Source of the DNA: a virus
Direction: 5' to 3' (one strand)
Length of the DNA: 61,657 nt
Virus record (IMG/VR): IMGVR_UViG_3300009514_000025
Coordinates: 1-61,657 of that record
Position numbers and translations under genes: made by a program. The notes beneath the pieces are model-generated. The model had not been told where the DNA came from and did not search any database. It saw only the letters and a program-made list of their open reading frames with translations. Below are positions 61,276 through 61,657 of this stretch, one piece after another (position 1 is the first letter of the stretch; every line of letters begins with the position of its first letter).

Positions 61276-61657
61276 ATGCCTAATTATATTGACATTATCG
61301 GAACATACTTTCCTTCTATGGATGCATATTCCACCGGAGATCCAACTGACTATAATACTATAGTTTTTAATGGTTCACCAATACTTTCACAAAGTACATT
61401 GGATGCTTATGCTACACAACTTGAAACTGAAGCACCAGTAGTAAATGGTGATCATCTTATTATTGTAGAAGATAATCCAGGTGATGGGGAAATTTTGTCA
61501 TATGATTTTACAAGTAAAAAATTTGCACATAATACATTAGCAGAAGCGGGAATTTCTACAACAGGACACACACATACAGAATCTGATATTACAGATTTAC
61601 AGTCATATCTACTTGATATTACATCTGAACCATTAAGTGATCTTAGTGATGTAACTA
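61276..61657 (+). CDS. Tail fibre protein, MPNY type (3' end outside window)
   Basis: A third MPNY-type fibre begins at the ATG at 61276 (MPNYIDIIGTYFPS, then NGSPILSQSTLDAY) and runs off the window after an LAEAGISTTGHTH repeat. An AAGGAAAA ribosome binding site precedes it. About 127 codons are visible. The locus therefore continues to the right with more fibre paralogues. Confidence 0.8.
   Translation, partial: MPNYIDIIGTYFPSMDAYSTGDPTDYNTIVFNGSPILSQSTLDAYATQLETEAPVVNGDHLIIVEDNPGDGEILSYDFTSKKFAHNTLAEAGISTTGHTHTESDITDLQSYLLDITSEPLSDLSDVT

Noticed and set aside
48388-61380. Frequent octamer GGTTCACC as a possible DNA-level signal (Chi- or uptake-like)
   Set aside because: It always encodes Gly-Ser-Pro in frame, and synonymous variants are equally common, so selection is on the peptide.

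Overview
The window is part of the genome of a large tailed bacteriophage of the T4 superfamily (a contractile-tailed myovirus). The DNA is AT-rich and densely coded. It holds recognisable counterparts of T4 gp4, gp5, gp6, gp13/14-like neck proteins, gp15, gp16, gp17, gp18, gp19, gp20, gp21, gp22, gp23, a gp24-like protein, gp25, gp26/gp51, gp46, gp47, gp53 and gp55. No bacterial housekeeping gene is seen, and no tRNA, rRNA, CRISPR array or insertion sequence was found. The host cannot be named from this sequence. All family calls come from reading the proteins; no database search was run.

Layout. (1) 1-7250, minus strand: a baseplate operon (tube cap/initiator candidate, gp53-like, hub candidate, gp5-like spike, gp25, gp6). 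(2) 7280-17070, plus strand: an early/middle block starting from a consensus sigma70-type promoter. It holds late sigma factor gp55, the Mre11/Rad50-type pair gp47 and gp46 (gp46 interrupted by an intein), four translationally coupled small proteins, a RuvC-like resolvase, a 21-codon remnant of a homing-endonuclease gene, a zinc-ribbon protein, a 350-base non-coding stretch rich in hairpins, an iron-sulfur DinG/XPD-type helicase and a membrane protein. (3) 17100-18214, minus strand: gp26/gp51-like tail assembly chaperones apparently joined by a -1 frameshift on a T7 run. (4) 18297-37965, plus strand: tape-measure candidate, portal, prohead core proteins, protease, scaffold, major capsid protein, small head proteins, neck proteins, tail terminator, sheath, tube, a tube-fold paralogue and gp4. 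(5) 38000-42373: a free-standing GIY-YIG homing endonuclease, small terminase, a gp23 paralogue on the opposite strand, and large terminase. (6) 42374-47220: a kinase-like protein, an HD-plus-polynucleotide-kinase end-healing enzyme, a SWIM zinc-finger protein and three virion-protein candidates. (7) 47324 to the end: an adhesin locus of mosaic tail-fibre genes, including one of 1946 codons with about 21 HxH motifs.

How it works together. Most structural transcription units are preceded by an octamer of the form [T/G/C]ATAAATA, the T4-type late promoter read by RNA polymerase carrying gp55, and gp55 itself is encoded here behind a host-type promoter. Early genes therefore make gp55 and the recombination/repair proteins. 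gp55 then switches on head, tail and fibre genes on both strands. Strong hairpin-T terminators separate several units.

Most interesting signals: a class 3-type intein splitting the P-loop of gp46; the probable -1 frameshift in the tail chaperone pair; a cassette of small proteins behind gp46 that carry peptides of the phage's own portal and sheath and share a C-terminal motif with the gp24-like capsid protein; the structured non-coding region at 14620-14969; and recombination-prone fibre genes with shared N- and C-terminal modules.
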